NCBI RefSeq assembly: GCF_049243985.1
Contig: NC_135375.1
Span: 52,278,174-52,342,173 of the forward strand
Length of the DNA stretch: 64,000 bases
Source of the DNA: Paroedura picta
Lineage: Eukaryota > Chordata > Lepidosauria > Squamata > Gekkonidae
Direction of reading: 5' to 3'
Below the pieces are notes generated by a model. That model saw nothing but the letters and a program-made list of their open reading frames with translations. It did not search any database and had not been told where the DNA came from. Position 1 is the first letter of the stretch. Every line of letters begins with the position of its first letter. A program made the translations under genes and the position numbers. Of the stretch, positions 1 to 11,053 are shown one piece after another.

Positions 1-1842
1 TATACCTTCCTTTCCTAATAAGAATTTTGTCACAAATAGTGTCAAATGTAAATGTAGTAAATAAGTTGTTCTTGCAAATAACAGATGGACACAAAGAGAA
101 TGGAAATAGCTAAATAAGAGAGATATCTCTGATGAACTACTAAAAAGTAGAAAGAGGGGGTCCCTAAATGTCAGTTAGGCTTATCACATTTGAATAATCT
201 TGTTCAGTATTGGATTGACCTTTTTCTAAGTATAAAGTAGCTGAAGTATAATCCCCACCAACTGCTAAGGACAGTGTTTAAGATCTGTGCTGTAAGCCAA
301 ACCCGAGCTTCTAGTGTGATATCACAAGTCTATGTAAGGTGATGGGCTTCTCAGTAGCATGCTAATGGTATGGGTCAACATAGGAAGCCATTGCATAAAC
401 CCCTTTCCCTTTGCTGTTGTGCCAATGCATTCCAGGAGCTTCAGTGTGCCTTGGAATTCCTATACTTAATTCCAATGTTTTTGGCCTACACAGGGGCATT
501 TCAGAAGTGATGATTTGGTTAGCCTTAAGATTATAACAGAAAATGTCAAGGGATTGACAAAGGAGACTATAAGAGAATGAGTCAGTGTATGTACCTAGTC
601 ATGCACATCGGTGCATGCATACTTCATCTGGTGTAGTAGTTAGGACTGAGAAATCTGGGCTCAAATTCTCACTCACCCATGAAAATCACTGGATACACCA
701 GTGTCATAATTTGGATCCTGAACCTTGCTTCTCCTTAGAAGTGGGCTCTGTTCACCTTGCTGTGCCCCTGAAATGAGGAAGTGTACATGAGTACATGACA
801 AAAATATCTGGACCTTTTAAAAAATGTATGATAAGTTTAGTGTTGGGCCACTTTCGACAAACTTTTTTACTTCATTGCTAGGAAGTCTATTCTCAGTACT
901 GGTTGATAAATGACCGTAAGAATTTCAGAGTGTGAATATCTCATTCAAGCTTGTTAGCAGAAAGATTATGCAGTTATAGATCTCAGACGGTGGCTGGACC
1001 ACAGGCTAAATTGAGCCTAGCCAAATCTGAAACAAAGCCATCTTTTTTTGCTTCCTTCCCCTCCTATTTAAAGCACTGGCTTTGAGGGCAACAGGAGGAA
1101 AGGGGAAACCATGTGCACTGCTTGACTTCCTTGGCATAAGGGTAGGATAATAATGTGACAGAGTTGGCTACCACACTATAAAAGTGGCATAACTTTTGTA
1201 AACAGTGGCTCTCATAAGCAGACTTCTTGCATTAGCAGTTTAAAGGGTGAGCAATGGAAGATTGCTAATGCCCTTCTGCAAGCTGGAAAATCTCACTTTG
1301 CCAGTCTTCAATTCATGAAAGGCAAAGGGTGAGCTCACATTTGCTGGCTGTTCAGATATTATGCAACTTGTGTGAATTACCCATTTGTTTGAACAGTTAT
1401 TTGTGGAATTGGCAGACTTTTTTCATCACTGAAATCAAGTGAAATCCTATGCATAGTTATTCCAGTCTAAATTGACTGGAATCATTTCGTTTAGTCTGAA
1501 ATAACTCTGTATAGGATTGCATTAATTGAGACCTCAGAATATAACAAATAGTCCCACGCCCTTTAATAATCCCATGTCCGGTTATTGTGTCTCTTGATAA
1601 ACATTAGAAGGAATGCCTTATTTTTCAAATTCATCTTTCTTTGTGTAATAAACTGCACCATGGACAATGTTAATTGTGTGTTGCCTCTTGTAACAAGTGT
1701 CGCTGAACACATAAGGAAAAATTCCTCTGGAAAGCAGAAGCCCGTTTAATCTGCCTGTTTTGGTTTTGTGCCTTGGAACTGAAAGTGTGTTCTTTACTGC
1801 AAATATAATCCCTTCCATAATTACTGTGATCCAATTAAAGCA
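1..1842. other. Intergenic stretch, no gene recognised
   Basis: AT-rich single-copy-looking DNA. Reading frames are short, interrupted and show no family motif. Around 620-700 a GGTGTAGTAGTTAGGACTG stretch resembles the head of a tRNA-derived SINE and may be a very old, eroded copy. Nothing else is supported here. Confidence 0.6.
620..780 (+). repeat. Possible eroded tRNA-derived SINE
   Basis: The segment GGTGTAGTAGTTAGGACTG followed by a CTGGGCTCAAATTCTCACTC box-B-like stretch resembles the promoter head of the SINE-B copies elsewhere in the window (for example 47893-48172). The downstream part is too diverged to align by eye. Confidence 0.3.
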
Positions 1843-1917
1843 AATGAATGAATGAATGAATGAATGAATGAATGAATGAATGGAGGGAGGGAGGGAGGGA
1901 GGGAGGGCGGGAGGGAG
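1843..1917. repeat. Compound microsatellite (AATG)n then (GGGA)n
   Basis: About ten copies of AATG (1843-1882) run directly into GGAG/GGGA repeats (1883-1917). The open frame on the minus strand through it (HSFIHSFIH and PPSLPPSLPP) is a product of the repeat, not a gene. Confidence 0.95.
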
Positions 1918-3713
1918 AAGCTGATGGGTTTCTTGTATAAAAAAGAACTCTCTTGTATTCATTTATACTTTTTTATTCCTTACATTTATGCCAAAAATTT
2001 GAATTGTTGTTCCCTTTTCAAATCAGAGTACATTTAACTTGGAAAATGGTAAGGACATGTCTTTGGCTGCATCCACCCACTGCTGGATACTGCACTAATG
2101 TTGCTTTTTGCTTACAGAGTGAGAACCTCTGTGCTGAATCAATCGAGGGTGTGGATATTGCTTGTGTTTGTACCCATCTGTCTCTACTGCAACACATTCT
2201 TGTGCTGTGCGGGTGCTTTTCAGCTCCTTTAAGGAGGCTGGCCTTGTATGAGTGGAATGGACCAGCGGAATGGACTCTGCAGCTGAGGACCATTCCCACA
2301 GTACAAAGGTGAAAGCAAGGAGCCAAGGTGGTTTTTAAGGGCTTAAATCAGATATATGAGTAGATGCCCATTTTGCTTTTTCTATCTATGGTTGGAGGTA
2401 ATCTCTCTTTTGTATGGTAGTGCCTTTTTATAATTACTTTATCTATAAATGTGGAAGTCTTAGTTCTCTCTCTGCATAAACAATGTGCCATAAATCTTTC
2501 CTAAATCTCTTTACGGAATCACAGGCTTGCAGCAACCGTGCTTAACTAAAGAAAGGGCTGGGATGTATTTGACTTTTGTTCCATTTATTGAGCACTTCGC
2601 TGAACTGTATGGAACATTTAACGCCAAGAAAGGTGCTATTCCAAGATCCATTCATCTCCGTCACTGACAAATGCTGTATTTGACTGGAGGCTACAGACTG
2701 TGGTCTTGCACTGGGTTACTAGTTAATCTTAACAAATGCCTCTGATAAATCATTTCTAGGCTCAGTTAATGTCAAAACACTTCCCATTTAAGTATGCTTA
2801 AAATGTCAGAAACATTTTAAAATTTTAAACCTTTTATCCCTATTGCCCTGTTTTATGCTAAATATAGAAAATAACTGAATGCCTTTAAAGATACTGCTTT
2901 AATGTCAGAATTGTCCCTGTGTACCATTACATTGTCAATCTGACTATCCAATGCCTAATTACGAATAATTATCCAAAGAGCAAATTCATCCCACTGACTC
3001 AGCTGCTGATCAGTGATTATGTTGATCTGTCTCCTTGTGCTGCTGAATTACTTTGAAGGTTTCATATATGCATTCAAAAAGGGAAGATGTAATAAATCTT
3101 TTGCAGATGTTTGGAAACCTTCCTGCAATATTTTAAAACAAGGTTATACTATTCAATATGACATTTTTCTTATTTAACATTTTTCCTTTTAAATAGACAC
3201 AACTTCATAAATGGCTAATGTTATTTGCAATAAAGGAACTAAGAAAAATATTGGATTTGATTCCATTTGCTTTATCGAAAGAGCAGCAGAGCACAGGATG
3301 AGGCAATGTTTCCACTGTATGTCACAAAGTGGGATTTTCCAATTGAAACTGAAATGCAATTATTGGAACCATAAACACAGGAGAAATATTGAGATAACAC
3401 AGAGCAGCTATGGCATATTAAAGAATGCATCGTCTCAGGAGTGCACATGCTCAGGGAAATCTTGTGTAGGAGTATGGCAGTCTTTGGGGTGAGGGTCAGT
3501 GGTTTGACCCTCTCTGCCCCCAGTGAGTGAGGCAAGACTATTGTGGCTGAAGGGAGCAGCATGAGAGAAAACAGCAGTGTCCCAGGACCTAGTAAGAATG
3601 GCCATGGCCTTGTTTGATCTCTCTCCTTTATTTTGTTTGACGACACAGTTGGAACCATTCTGTATAAGTACCTGATGCACACGTAAAGTACTAAGCAGAA
3701 ATAGTTCTTTCCT
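1918..3713. other. Intergenic stretch, no gene recognised
   Basis: No repeat family or coding signature recognised. Overlapping short frames on both strands around 1953-2326 and 3211-3784 have no recognisable protein motif and no supporting codon pattern. Confidence 0.55.
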
Positions 3714-3721
3714 ACATCTCT

Positions 3722-4085
3722 AGGCTTTTGAACTCTGCTGCTGGAGAAGACTCTTGTTAGTCCCTTGGACTGCAAGGCGAACAAACCGGTCAGTCCTAGA
3801 GGAGATCAGCCCTGTCTGCTTTTCAGAAGGCCAGATCCTGAAGATGAAACTCAAATACTTTGGCCACCTCATGAGAAGGAAGGACTCCCTGGAGAAGAGC
3901 CTAATGCTGGGAGCGATCGAGGGCAAAAGAAGGGGACGACAGAGAATGAGGTGGCTGGATGGAATCACTGAAGCAGTCGGTGCGAGCTTAAATGGACTCC
4001 AGGGAATGGTAGAGGACAGGAAGGCCTGGAGGATCATTGTCCAAGGGGCCACGATCAGTCAGATACAACTTCACAACTAACAATA
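3722..4085 (+). mobile_element. BovB (RTE) LINE, 5'-truncated 3' end
   Basis: The plus-strand frame reads ELCCWRRLLLVPWTARRTN, then KMKLKYFGHLMRR, RRGRQRMRWLDGITEAV and EDRKAWR. This is the characteristic C-terminal end of the BovB reverse transcriptase ORF, about 115 codons. The copy is flanked by an identical 8-bp sequence ACATCTCT (3714-3721 and 4086-4093), a target-site duplication, which fixes both ends. It ends in a short CAATA tail. This is a dead-on-arrival insertion lacking endonuclease and polymerase domains, and the open frame of its last 108 codons suggests it is not very old. BovB is known to be widespread in squamates and to have moved horizontally between vertebrates. Confidence 0.93.
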
Positions 4086-4093
4086 ACATCTCT

Positions 4094-4434
4094 GAAGAGG
4101 AAATAGGCTGGGTTGGCTTGGCATGTGCAAAGATCTGCTGGGTTGTGATGAGCAAGACTCTGAATGCCATTGATCTGCAGCACTCCGCAGAAAACATAAT
4201 GACTGGTTGCTGGGAACCAGTAGTTTAACTATAGGGATTTATTTGGTTAAATGGCGCCAAGGAGGTACATTCCTTATATAGTCATTATATCTTTCCACCT
4301 TCATATTTCCCAATGTTACTGTTAATTGTTATTTATATTATAAATGTGGTGCAAAGCACCTTCCCATTGGCCCTTCACCAGGACAGATAGCAGTTCTAGC
4401 CAATCGAGTGAGGGCACAATCTAGGCCCTCACCA
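4094..4434. other. Short spacer, no gene recognised
   Basis: Sequence between the BovB copy and a terminal-inverted-repeat element. The part from about 4340 on (two CCTTCACC/CCCTCACC-like stretches around CCAATCGAGTG) could be the 5' portion of the Helitron-like element whose 3' end lies at 4991, but I cannot place its start. Confidence 0.4.
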
Positions 4435-4737
4435 GGGCCCATTATGCACGGAGTGGAAAGTCCGCATTCGGGGTGGAATGGCGGTGGCTAAAATCACTGA
4501 TTCTGCACGCCGCAGGTGGCAGGGCGCAGAGTCAACGTATGCCACCGAAAAAGCGGTGTTCGTGAGATGCGGAAGAAAGTGGAGCTCCCCGGGACCAGGG
4601 CACAACCAGAAGTGGCTCCGGAGTATCTCTGGGTTTTGCCGCCATTGCGTTCCATCCCGTGCGTAATCGGTTTGCTTCGTTTCTTCCTCCTCCTCGTTCT
4701 CCATGCCACCGTTTCAGCTGCCATGCATAATAGGCCC
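4435..4737. mobile_element. PIF/Harbinger-like non-autonomous DNA element
   Basis: GC-rich 303-bp block whose ends are imperfect inverted repeats: GGGCCCATTATGCACGG at the left, and GGGCCTATTATGCATGG reading inward from the right. The terminus matches the GGGCCATTMCGCAC ends of the elements at 15353-16583 and 17513-18302. There is no transposase. A clean 3-bp target duplication is not visible at this copy, so its boundaries are less secure. The open frames across it are GC-driven artefacts. Confidence 0.6.
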
Positions 4738-4991
4738 GGGACAGGCCAGAAAGCAACAGGGAAGCGGCAGGACACCGTGAGTAAAGAAGGAGGCCTTCCG
4801 TTTGGGCCTAGAAGCACACCTCTTTGAGGCCCGGGTGAAGGCCACGCCGCTGCCCGGGGGGCATCCCAGAAACACCGCAGCCCAGAAACACCGCACCCAG
4901 GGGCAATGCTACTTCTATGTGTCTGCTGGGCATCCATGGCAGGGGGGGGGGGCTTTCAAAGCCCATTCTCATGAACGGGCTTTGAATCTAG
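4738..4991 (+). mobile_element. Helitron-like element, 3' end
   Basis: Ends in a near-perfect hairpin, CAAAGCCCATTC (left arm 4955-4966) and GAACGGGCTTTG (right arm), a 12-bp stem with one mismatch and a 4-nt loop. This is followed by AAT and CTAG with the next base T. A short GC-rich hairpin a few bases before CTRR|T is the diagnostic Helitron 3' terminus. The same ending recurs at 24811, 45047 and 58913. The 5' end is not identified and may lie to the left of the Harbinger-like insert at 4435. Confidence 0.7.
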
Positions 4992-5099
4992 TCTGATATA
5001 AAACTGAACTGGCTTTGGCTCTCTTTCCCAAAACAAAGAATTTTAGTATGGAGTAAGATTGCACTGCATGTATAAATAATAGCAGCCAGTGAAGGCTTG

Positions 5100-5400
5100 T
5101 TTCAATCAGAAGTTATTACTGGGAGAAGATGATTGCTGTATTCCCCCTTCGCTCAGAGACTATGCCCCTGCCCCAGAAATCTGGTTGAAACAAGGGAGCA
5201 TTTTCTATTCCACTGCCCCATATATGACATGTTATGTGACAAAACAATATGGAGTACGTTAGAGAGGTACTCATGCCTAGCAGCAAAAGAAAAGGTTAAA
5301 AAACTTTTTACATGATGAGAACCTCCAAACCACCCTATGCAATGCCAAATTTTGTACTTCTGCCATTAAATTGTGCAACAATTTTAGGGGAAACTGAATT
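5100..5400 (+). mobile_element. Possible LINE ORF2 C-terminal fragment
   Basis: A 60-codon plus-strand frame contains LCPCPRNLVETREHFLFHCP followed by IYDMLCDK. This C-x-C-(n)-H-x4-C arrangement with EH..FHCP.Y resembles the zinc-knuckle-like C-terminus found after the reverse transcriptase in several non-LTR retrotransposons. The fragment is short and its clade cannot be decided. It could also be a chance match. Confidence 0.4.
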
Positions 5401-6794
5401 ATTTTTTATTTTCAAAATAGTCATATGTTTATAACTTTACAGTGATCATTATTTAAATTGTGATTTTATTATTTTAGTGGGAGAAACTTTTCCCACCTCA
5501 GGATTCTTCCATCTCTTTTGCTACACATGGAGGCCACCTGTGATGAGGTCTGCCCTCCTTCCTTAGTGATGCTGCTTCTCGAAAGTGTCTCTCTTTTCTG
5601 AGTGTCTGAATGCTATTAATTCACCTTTGCTGCATATGTAGTGACGTAACTGCAATATGTGTCATTCTTAATCACACTTAGCTTCTGACATCGCATTAGC
5701 TTTTGTGCAGAATGCCAGGGGACTTTAATTGAATCAGGGAGTGAGAGTAAGAGCATCCCTCAGCTCTTTCCCCTCTCCCTGTCAGCCTTTGACAGGGATC
5801 CTCAGAGGAGACAAAAGCCTTAAGCAGAAACCTTCTTCACACGCGGCATGAATTCGGATATGAGGGGAAAAGGCAGAACAGATTGGGATTTGGTTAACGA
5901 GACTATGGGGTCACTGTGATGGTACATGTCCATCCTGTAGCTGTTCCCTTATGTCATGAGGATTTCTTCAGCAGAAGACACTGTGTGGAACCAAGGATGA
6001 CTAGTAGATCAGAAAGCCTCTTGTCAGCTACTGTTTTGATACATTGGCATTGCCCTAATTCTATCATGCTAATGCTATCACTTGTTAATTCCGCTAAAAT
6101 GCAATGTACCTAAGCGTGGGTTTTTTCATTCTTCTCTTTAGAAAAAGCAGTGAGATATTTGCTTTCACGAAATTGGATGAAGGCACTGAAATTGAACCAG
6201 AACACAAATGTGCTCTTTCCACTGCATTTAAAACCGTGCTAGGCAGTTTGCAAGTGCTAGACAGCAGATGTGCCCCCTCATTAATTCTCAGGAGGGCTGG
6301 CTTCACAATTACTCTCCCATTCCAGGGTAAGGGTACCATTAACCACATATCAAATCAACCCCCCCTTTAAAAAACAAATTTCATGACAAAATCATTTTGC
6401 GAGCTAGTATGTATACAATTCAGCCTAGGTGCAGCTTCTATATATATGCATTTGGCTATTAGCCTACCCTGACCTTCACACATTTTAAACCTAGTGGTAG
6501 ACTATGCTATCCCTAAACACCAGAGCACATAAAATGGTCTACATTCTAGATAAAGAACTCAGATAGTGTTATACCAGTTTGTGACCCCAGCCCCAATATC
6601 CTATGTTTCTTCTGCATTCAGAGATGGTAGGGTATCTGGAGAGATATGAATTAATTTCCCAAACCTTTGTCCTCCATCCTTTGAGATGGTGCAGACTCTC
6701 AGCAGAGACCAGGGCAAGTGTGACACTCTTTGGCCTCAAGTAACGGTGTTTGTGATAACAATATTTAGCATCAGCAGAAGAGCAGTTTTTTAAA
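5401..6794. other. Intergenic stretch, possible conserved non-coding DNA
   Basis: No transposon family recognised. The 5620-5830 part (TAATTCACCTTTGCTGCATA, then GTGACGTAAC, then GACTTTAATTGAATC) is rich in homeodomain-like TAAT cores and a CRE-like TGACGTAA, but this is only compositional. The paired frames at 6094-6370 on both strands show no protein family. Confidence 0.4.
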
Positions 6795-7013
6795 CTCTAC
6801 TTTTCTCTCCCTAAGGAATCTCAAAGAGGCTTACAATGACTTTTCCTTCCTCTCTCTGCAGCAGTCTCCTTGTGAGGTAGCTGAGGCTTAGAGATTTCTG
6901 AGAGAACTGTGACTGGTCCAGGGTCGCTCAGCAGGCACCATGTGGAAGAGGAGTGGGGAATCAAACCCAGTTTTCCAGATTAGAAGCCATTTCTCTTAAT
7001 CACAATGCCATGT
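6795..7013 (-). repeat. SINE-B copy (tRNA-derived, short subfamily)
   Basis: Minus-strand copy of the SINE whose plus-strand form runs GTGTAGTGGTTAGGAGTG, then the box-B-like GGTTTGATTCCCCACTCC, then GCCAGCTGGGTGACC, and ends TAAGCCGCTTTGAGACTC. Here the complement appears as GAATCTCAAAGAGGCTTACA at the left and GGGGAATCAAACCCAG at the right. It is moderately diverged. Confidence 0.85.
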
Positions 7014-7604
7014 CAGAACCTTTCTCTTACAACAGATGAGATTTTGCAGTGGCTTCAACAATATGAGTGGTAGTTTTCTTTTAATAGGATTTTGGCTGAT
7101 AATTAGCTGGGAAGTAGAATGGAAACATGCATATGCTACCAGGTCTGTTGAAACAGGGTTTGAAAATGAGGGGGTTTAAGGCAACAGGAAAACAGGAAGA
7201 CCCAACATGAGTGGGAGTGACTCCATCAAGGAAGTCACAGCCCTTAGTTTGGAAGACTTGAGGAAGGCTCAGTGACAGGATGCTTTGGAGAACAGTAATG
7301 GAAGGGGTGGCAGTGGGATGATGGCAACAGTCTCTATTTCAAACTTAGTCAAAATCCCTGAAAACATAGTTTGCCTTTAGAGTCTGTATTTTCATTGCTT
7401 ATGCAGGCTTAGAGCTTAATCTGTGTACAGGGCAGGTGTCACTTGACCTCATGCTATACTTATACTCGTGTTCTCTAGGTTCATCTGCATTGGTTGTCCT
7501 GAAGGAAGGGCTCCGGGCAGCGATCTCCCATTTTGCAATAGTTCTCACAATCAGTCTCTCACTTTTCCATTTACTTATCCTTAAAGTTCCATTAAAAAAA
7601 ATTC
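7014..7604. other. Spacer, no gene recognised
   Basis: About 590 bp between two SINE-B copies in opposite orientation. Nothing recognised. Confidence 0.5.
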
Positions 7605-7832
7605 AACATGGTATCATGATTAAAGGCAGTGGCCTCTAATCTGGAGGCTCAGGTTTGATTTTCCACACCTCTGCATGCAGCCAGCTGGGTGACCTGGGGC
7701 CAGCCACTGTTCTCAGAGCTCTCTCAGCCCCACCCACCTCACAGGGTGTTTGTTGTGGGGACAGGAAGGGAAGGCAATCGCAAGCCTTCGAATGCTGAAA
7801 GTGGGGGATTGAAATCAGCTCGTCTTCTTGTA
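7605..7832 (+). repeat. SINE-B copy (short subfamily)
   Basis: Shows the box-B-like GGTTTGATTTTCCACACC, the diagnostic CATGCAGCCAGCTGGGTGAC, CTCTCAGCCCCACCCACCTC and the AGGAAGGGAAGGCAATCGCA tail region. The first part of the tRNA-like head is eroded. It lacks the roughly 35-bp internal insert seen in the copies at 47893 and 61368. Confidence 0.85.
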
Positions 7833-8056
7833 TACAGACATATGAATCTACCTTATATTGAACCAGGCCCTTAGTCCATCTCACTCAAAAGCTTTGGTTG
7901 GCTACTCCTGTCCAGGATCTCAGGCAGAGAAAAGTTATTCCTACAAACACTTGCAACCTGAACCCACTTTAACTGGAGATGCTGAGGACTGAATCTGGGG
8001 GCCCTTCCAGGAAGCAATCTGTGTTCTTTCACCCAGGGGCCAAGCCCCTCTCTGAG
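7833..8056 (-). repeat. Second tRNA-derived SINE family
   Basis: The stretch ACATATGAATCTACCTTATATTGAACCAGGCCCTTAGTCCATCT, given here by position, followed by CCTGGAGATGCTGAGGACTG-type sequence and a pyrimidine-rich end matches the layout of a widespread amniote SINE. The tRNA-like head lies at the right end in minus orientation. This copy is diverged and abuts the SINE-B copy to its left. Confidence 0.55.
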
Positions 8057-8231
8057 CTGCTGCTGGTACTTGCTCTCTCTTCAATCCTTTCTTCCTCCCT
8101 TTGTACTCTCCCTGCTCAGTGCTCCAGATCTAAGCCACTCTGACAGATAACTCTACTGCCAAGTCTCTTATAACAGCTATGGCTTTGAAACAAAATTTGA
8201 ATCCAGTGGCAACATTAAGATCCAGTGGCAA

Positions 8232-8400
8232 CATTCAGTCAAGGTTTTGTGATGGCCCTGGAAGGGTTTCCCAAAGGGGTGGGAATTAATTATTAATATA
8301 TTTATTAAATGTGTTAAACATTTATCAGGTGATATGTCTATATATAGTCATGTTGACTGCCACCTTTTCCTGAAATGGCCCGTGATGTGTCTGGAGGGAG
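8232..8400. repeat. hAT-like repeat fragment (shared with 46226-46420)
   Basis: Shares the order of landmarks with 46226-46420: GGTTT.GTGA..., GGGTTTCCCAA.., an AT-rich middle ATATATAGTCATGTTGACTG, then AAATGGCC..TG and TGGAGGGAGC. The shared order shows an interspersed family. The class is inferred from the CAGGCTTTCTCAA-like terminus of the other copy. Confidence 0.4.
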
Positions 8401-8682
8401 CAGGTTAGAGTAAGTTAGATCAGTAAGTTGACTTTCCAGTAAAGACTCCCATCTGTTGCTTGAGACCACAAGCTGGAGACATTTGCCTACCATTCCTAAA
8501 CTGGAAACCTTTTGTGCATTTTACTGGAAATGAACAGCCCAAGAATATAGCAAAGGAATGAAGGAAGGAATGCACAGTGGAGTGGTGTGAACCCATTCTA
8601 CGGAGTGAGTGCCATCCTGTGTGTCTCCACTATAGGAGCTTGGCAAGCCAAAAGCACTGGTGGCCTAGCTTCAAAATGTGCC

Positions 8683-8687
<5 letters not shown>

Positions 8688-8750
<63 letters not shown>
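8688..8750. repeat. (GA)n dinucleotide microsatellite
   Basis: About 31 uninterrupted GA units. Frames through it (RERERER) are repeat artefacts. Confidence 0.97.
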
Positions 8751-8754
<4 letters not shown>

Positions 8755-9690
8755 ATTAGAAATGCAAATATGCTGGCTCAAGTAGCATTTTGTGAACAAT
8801 GTGCATGTGTTTGCATTTATTGCTTCCTTAAATGAAATATTTTTTTTCTTTTCCTCAAGCAGCCTTTCCTTTGGTCATGCTTATGCAAATTGCCACTTTT
8901 GCGATATTAAATCAGAAAAGGTGGTGCTGGGCATTAGAACCTGCTGGGGACAATATGTAAAGTTTCTGGTACCAATTAACTCTTTTTCCAAGCAGCAAAT
9001 AAATCAGACAATAGAATGAGCTCAGCTGAGTTTAATAGATTTGCCTGAAGTTTCAGAGTTCCTATTATACTCCAGCGCTAACTCTTAATTCCCTACAAAA
9101 GAAGCATTACTTTGGTGGATGATGCCTTCTTAAGTATTAAATTGCACATTTAAAGGTTGAATAAAGCCATACTGACACCATTAACGTTTGTAGATTGTTT
9201 GTGACACAGTGAAAGCTCGATAAGTTCTGAAAGCAGAGAACACATACAAGGACACAGTCAAGGAAAATGTTAGTCTGCAGTTAGGCGATGACATCTTGTC
9301 AGGAATACGATTTCATAACAGCCTTTAGAGCTGGATATGGGAGTCTCAAAGTCAGCAAGCAATCATGTTCCAAAAGACAGCTTGCCCGTGTGTTCCTTCC
9401 AATCACTGAAGCATTGCCCAGCTTCAGCAGCTGATTGTGTCCCTATGGGACTGACGGTTCCCGAGATCGATGCCGAATCACAACCTCCTTTTTTCAGTCG
9501 GTGACTTTATTCTAGCCCAGGGAAAAGCTGGCAAGAAATCTTTAGCTATTTATGTAATGGTAGTTGGGAGCAATGTCCAGTGTCGAAAACACCTGTCAGA
9601 TTTATTGGGAAACTAGAGGGAAGAGATCAAAGACTGAAGTGTTGCTAGAAGAAAGTGAGGTGATTACTGCAGCAATCCTTAATGTGTCTC
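8751..9690. other. Intergenic stretch, candidate conserved non-coding DNA
   Basis: No repeat recognised. It has even composition and many TAAT/ATTA and CAAT cores (for example around 9080-9200, TTAAATTGCACATTTAAAGG). It is one of the cleaner unique blocks in an otherwise repeat-filled half-window, so it is a reasonable place to look for a conserved element. Conservation cannot be judged from one sequence. Confidence 0.35.
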
Positions 9691-9699
9691 TCAGTAATC

Positions 9700-10261
9700 A
9701 GTGGAGGTAGCTTTACCCAACCTGTAGATCTTGCCTGCATGTTGAAAATATAGGGAAAGGCTATTGTTAACATTAATGTCCGGGAGGTGTGCCTGGCCTC
9801 AACCAGGGCCAGGGCCTTTTCAGTCCTGGCCCCTGCCTGGTGGAAGAAGCACCTGGACGAGCTGCGGGCCTTGACAGGACTCTCTGAGTTCTGCAGGGAC
9901 TGCAAAATGGAGCTCTTCCACCAGGCATTTGGTTAGAGCCGGGCAGTAATCCTGGGGTGCATGAGATCTGCTCCCTCCCCCTTCCATTTGGTCCCTGTGC
10001 ACAGTTTTAGATGGCATTAGGGACCCCATGTCATCTTATTAAAAATTGCCAGTCAATATTACCATCGGCAATAGCCCCAATGGTCCAATGTAAGAATAGA
10101 GGTTTTAATAGTAAATAGTGTATACTACCTATTTTATGATGTTGGGGATGGTTTTAAGATTATTGGGGATTGTTTTATGATATGTTTTAGATGTGACTTA
10201 TTGTATATTGTTCTTTTGTGAACTGCTGCGAGCCAGCTTGGAGTGGCGGCATACAAGCCCA
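9700..10261 (+). mobile_element. L2-type LINE 3' end
   Basis: The plus-strand frame (about 9823-9938) ends the ORF with VLAPAWWKKHLDELRAL, then SEFCRDCKMELFHQAFG and a stop. The copy at 36125-36545 (minus) ends VLAPTWWNELPEELWAL, SAFQRACKMELFLQVYG and a stop at the same place. This W..LP..LR...F...LK..LF pattern is the usual C-terminus of L2/CR1-group reverse transcriptase ORFs. The 3' untranslated part runs to a GTGAACTGCTGCGAGCC ... GGCGGCATACAAGCCC tail at 10215-10261, leading into an AAAC microsatellite. Confidence 0.75.
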
Positions 10262-10294
10262 ATAAACAAACAAACAAACAAACAAACAAACAAA

Positions 10295-10338
<44 letters not shown>

Positions 10339-10370
10339 TACATACATACATAAATACATAAATACATAAA
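10262..10370. repeat. Compound microsatellite (AAAC)n(AC)n(ATAC)n
   Basis: Ten AAAC units, then about 17 AC units, then ATAC and AAATAC units, growing directly out of the 3' end of the L2-type LINE. LINE and SINE tails commonly seed such repeats. Confidence 0.95.
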
Positions 10371-10772
10371 TAGATTGCATGGGGAAGGGTAATCCTACCC
10401 ACCTCCTGCAAGCTCCAGTTCCCCCTCTGCCTCAAGTTCCACCCTTGCCTCCTTCTGGTTGACACTTTGAATATCCCCATGTCTTTTGTGTTGCTGTGGG
10501 AACCCACAATGTCTTTAGACCTCTGGCATGTTTTTATTTGTTTTTGCTATACATGTGCAGATTTAACTACCCAGCTGTTTTGGACATTTTGCCTTCAAAT
10601 TAGTTTTTAAAAATGATCTTTTCTTGCTAATTTGGGGTTCCCCTAGGTTTGCAGAACCCTCAGCTGTAGATCCGGTGGGTCTGGAGGGCCAAACACTGGT
10701 ATTCAGTGTATGGAAGTTCCCTTTCATCACCTTGGTTAGCAGGCTCAGACTGGGAAGTGAAAATGGATTTGG

Positions 10773-11053
10773 CTCTTGTGGCGCAGAGTGGTAAGTGGCA
10801 GAAATGCTGTCTGAAGCTGTCTGTCCATGAGGTTGGAAGTTCGATCCCAGCAGCTGGCTCAAGATTGACTCAGCCTTCCATCCTTCTGAGGTCGGTAAAA
10901 TGAGTACCCAGCTTGCTGGGGGGTAAAACAGTAATGACTGAGGAAGGCACTGGCAAGGCCACCCTGTATTGAGTCTGCCATGAAAACGCTGGTGGGCATC
11001 ATTCCAGAAATGACTCGGTGCTTGCACAGGGGATACCTTTACCATTACCTTTT
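10773..11053 (+). repeat. SINE-A copy (Sauria-type, BovB-like tail)
   Basis: tRNA-like head GGCTCTTGTGGCGCAGAGTGG, box-B-like AGTTCGATCCCAGCAGC, body GAGGTCGGTAAAATGAGTAC and CCCAGCTTGCTGGGGGGTAA, and 3' end ATGACTCGGTGCTTGCACAG with a TTTACC-type tail. The body matches the squamate Sauria SINE type. The 3' end resembles that of BovB (GGTTGGACACGACTTTGCAC at the BovB copy near 16160), the usual sign of a SINE moved by BovB machinery. Confidence 0.9.

Noticed and set aside
4494-4937. 147-codon minus-strand frame in a GC-rich island
   Set aside because: Spans a Harbinger-like element and a Helitron-like 3' end. High GC removes stops, and there is no conserved motif. The local CpG richness is also not evidence of a promoter CpG island.
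10262-10370. CRISPR-like or functional array
   Set aside because: Simple AAAC/AC/ATAC microsatellite without spacers, in a vertebrate genome.
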